DNA of 14,282 bases, taken from DASZGI01 sp035938995. GTDB lineage: Bacteria; Actinomycetota; Actinomycetes; Streptomycetales; Catenulisporaceae. The DNA is taken from NCBI RefSeq assembly GCF_035938995.1, contig NZ_DASZGI010000406.1, forward strand, positions 1 through 14,282. The letters run 5' to 3'. Below are positions 13,937-14,282 of the stretch, piece after piece. The translations under genes were made by a program, and so were the position numbers. Numbering within the stretch: position 1 is the stretch's first letter; each line of letters starts with the position of its first letter. The notes under the pieces are model-generated. The model had not been told where the DNA came from. It worked only from the letters and a program-made list of their open reading frames with translations, and ran no database searches.

Positions 13937-14166
13937 CGCCAGCGGCGACCGTCGTCGTCACTGTGCGCGAAGACGAGAACGCACCGCTGGTCCGCTAATC
14001 CGGCGCGGACACCGTCATCACCTCCTCCGACGCGACCGGGCAACTGCTCAGCGTCTCTACCCTCAGGCCTCGGGCCGGTCAGGTGGTGATGGACCTGCTC
14101 TCGCATGGCGGCGGACTGGACATCGTCAAGCGGCCGGCCGACGAGAGGGATGTCGGTCGCGGCCCG
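13918..14166 (+). pseudogene. Remnant of a TrkA-type potassium channel gene
   Basis: In the frame that starts LRILKLTPAATVVVTV at about 13918, the translation continues REDENAPLVR, then TAA (13996-13998), then SGADTVITSSDATGQLLSVS, TLRPRAGQVVMDLLSHGG and GLDIVKRPADERDVGRGP, ending about 14166. This matches the end of the RCK/TrkA-N domain and the linker to the TrkA-C domain of actinobacterial potassium channel proteins: VREDENAPLVR-x-SGAD-x-VITSS is diagnostic. The pore helices and Rossmann start are missing 5', the TrkA-C domain is missing 3' (sequence after 14166 no longer fits), and the in-frame TAA stands where homologues have a Gln/Arg-like residue. I read it as an internally deleted, dead gene. 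The 14167-14248 gap holds only the promoter of the next gene. Confidence 0.75.
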
Positions 14167-14236
14167 GCTTTTCTACCCATCCGCGCAGGTTGTGGGGCGG
14201 CCCGCGGGCGCGGCGCAGTTCGCGGAAGAACCGGCA

Positions 14237-14242
14237 TAGGGT
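14237..14242 (+). promoter_or_regulatory. -10 box of the oxidoreductase gene (leaderless layout)
   Basis: TAGGGT followed by 6 nt (GGGAAC) and the ATG at 14249. GGGAA could also act as a weak Shine-Dalgarno, though it is close to the ATG. Confidence 0.35.
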
Positions 14243-14248
14243 GGGAAC

Positions 14249-14282
14249 ATGAAGGCCATCCAGATTGCCCGGCCGGGCGGCC
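14249..14282 (+). CDS. MDR-type quinone oxidoreductase / zinc-less alcohol dehydrogenase, 5' end only
   Basis: Eleven codons are visible: MKAIQIARPGG. MKAIQI-x-RPGGPEVL is the usual opening of NADPH:quinone reductase-like medium-chain dehydrogenases in actinobacteria, cytosolic enzymes that reduce quinones or enoyl-type substrates with NADPH. The rest lies beyond the window, so the subfamily cannot be decided. Confidence 0.6.
   Translation, partial: MKAIQIARPGG

Overview
The window reads as chromosomal DNA of a high-GC Gram-positive bacterium (Actinomycetota). The basis is the strong G/C bias at third codon positions, frequent GTG starts, a single in-frame TTA codon, several genes that look leaderless behind a TAnnnT box, and families typical of actinomycetes (DUF6457 beside MobA, a small two-TM protein, an RsbW-type ATPase, a zinc-ribbon/peptidoglycan-binding membrane protein). 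Streptomyces- or Catenulispora-like lineages would fit, but the sequence does not fix the genus. I see no insertion sequence, phage, CRISPR array, tRNA or rRNA gene.

Layout. 1-333 (-): 5' part of an SMI1/KNR4 (SUKH) gene. 534-2120 (-): thiC, preceded by a TPP riboswitch (about 2133-2255), a plausible promoter (2267-2294) and five degenerate 16-bp tandem repeats (2305-2384). 2556-2768 (-): a 70-aa membrane protein. 2769-3364 has no convincing gene but carries several inverted repeats, including a perfect 22-bp palindrome and a terminator-like hairpin. 3365-3934 (-): a MarR-family regulator with a lysine/alanine-rich histone-like tail. Divergent from it, 4096-6191 (+): a holin-4-like membrane protein, a low-molecular-weight tyrosine phosphatase with a TTA codon, and a fructosamine-kinase-family protein. 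6449-7594 (+): zinc ribbon, TM and two peptidoglycan-binding domains. 7629-7904 (-): a stand-alone TfoX C-terminal domain, divergent from 8159-8482 (+), a Gdx/SugE-type SMR exporter. 8711-9760 (+): a J-domain protein with a Q/Y-rich tail and a strong terminator. 9836-10789 (-): an alpha/beta-hydrolase-like protein lacking the nucleophile serine. 11197-12135 (-): pheA. 12351-12860 (+): an RsbW-like ATPase. 12972-13936 (+): mobA and a DUF6457 gene. 13918-14166: a relic of a TrkA-type potassium-channel gene with an in-frame stop. 14249-end (+): start of an MDR-type quinone oxidoreductase.

The gene set is mostly conserved core metabolism (thiamin pyrimidine synthesis, phenylalanine, molybdenum cofactor, repair of glycated molecules) with regulators and envelope proteins between. 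I found no clearly new multi-gene system. The most rewarding items are single genes and regulatory DNA: the MarR/histone-tail fusion, the predicted pseudo-hydrolase, the TTA-containing phosphatase, the Q/Y-tailed J protein, the repeats upstream of the thiC promoter whose core word recurs upstream of the hydrolase gene, a TGTCC-N2-GGACA palindrome at two loci, and the decayed channel gene. All functional assignments rest on motif reading; no database search was run.
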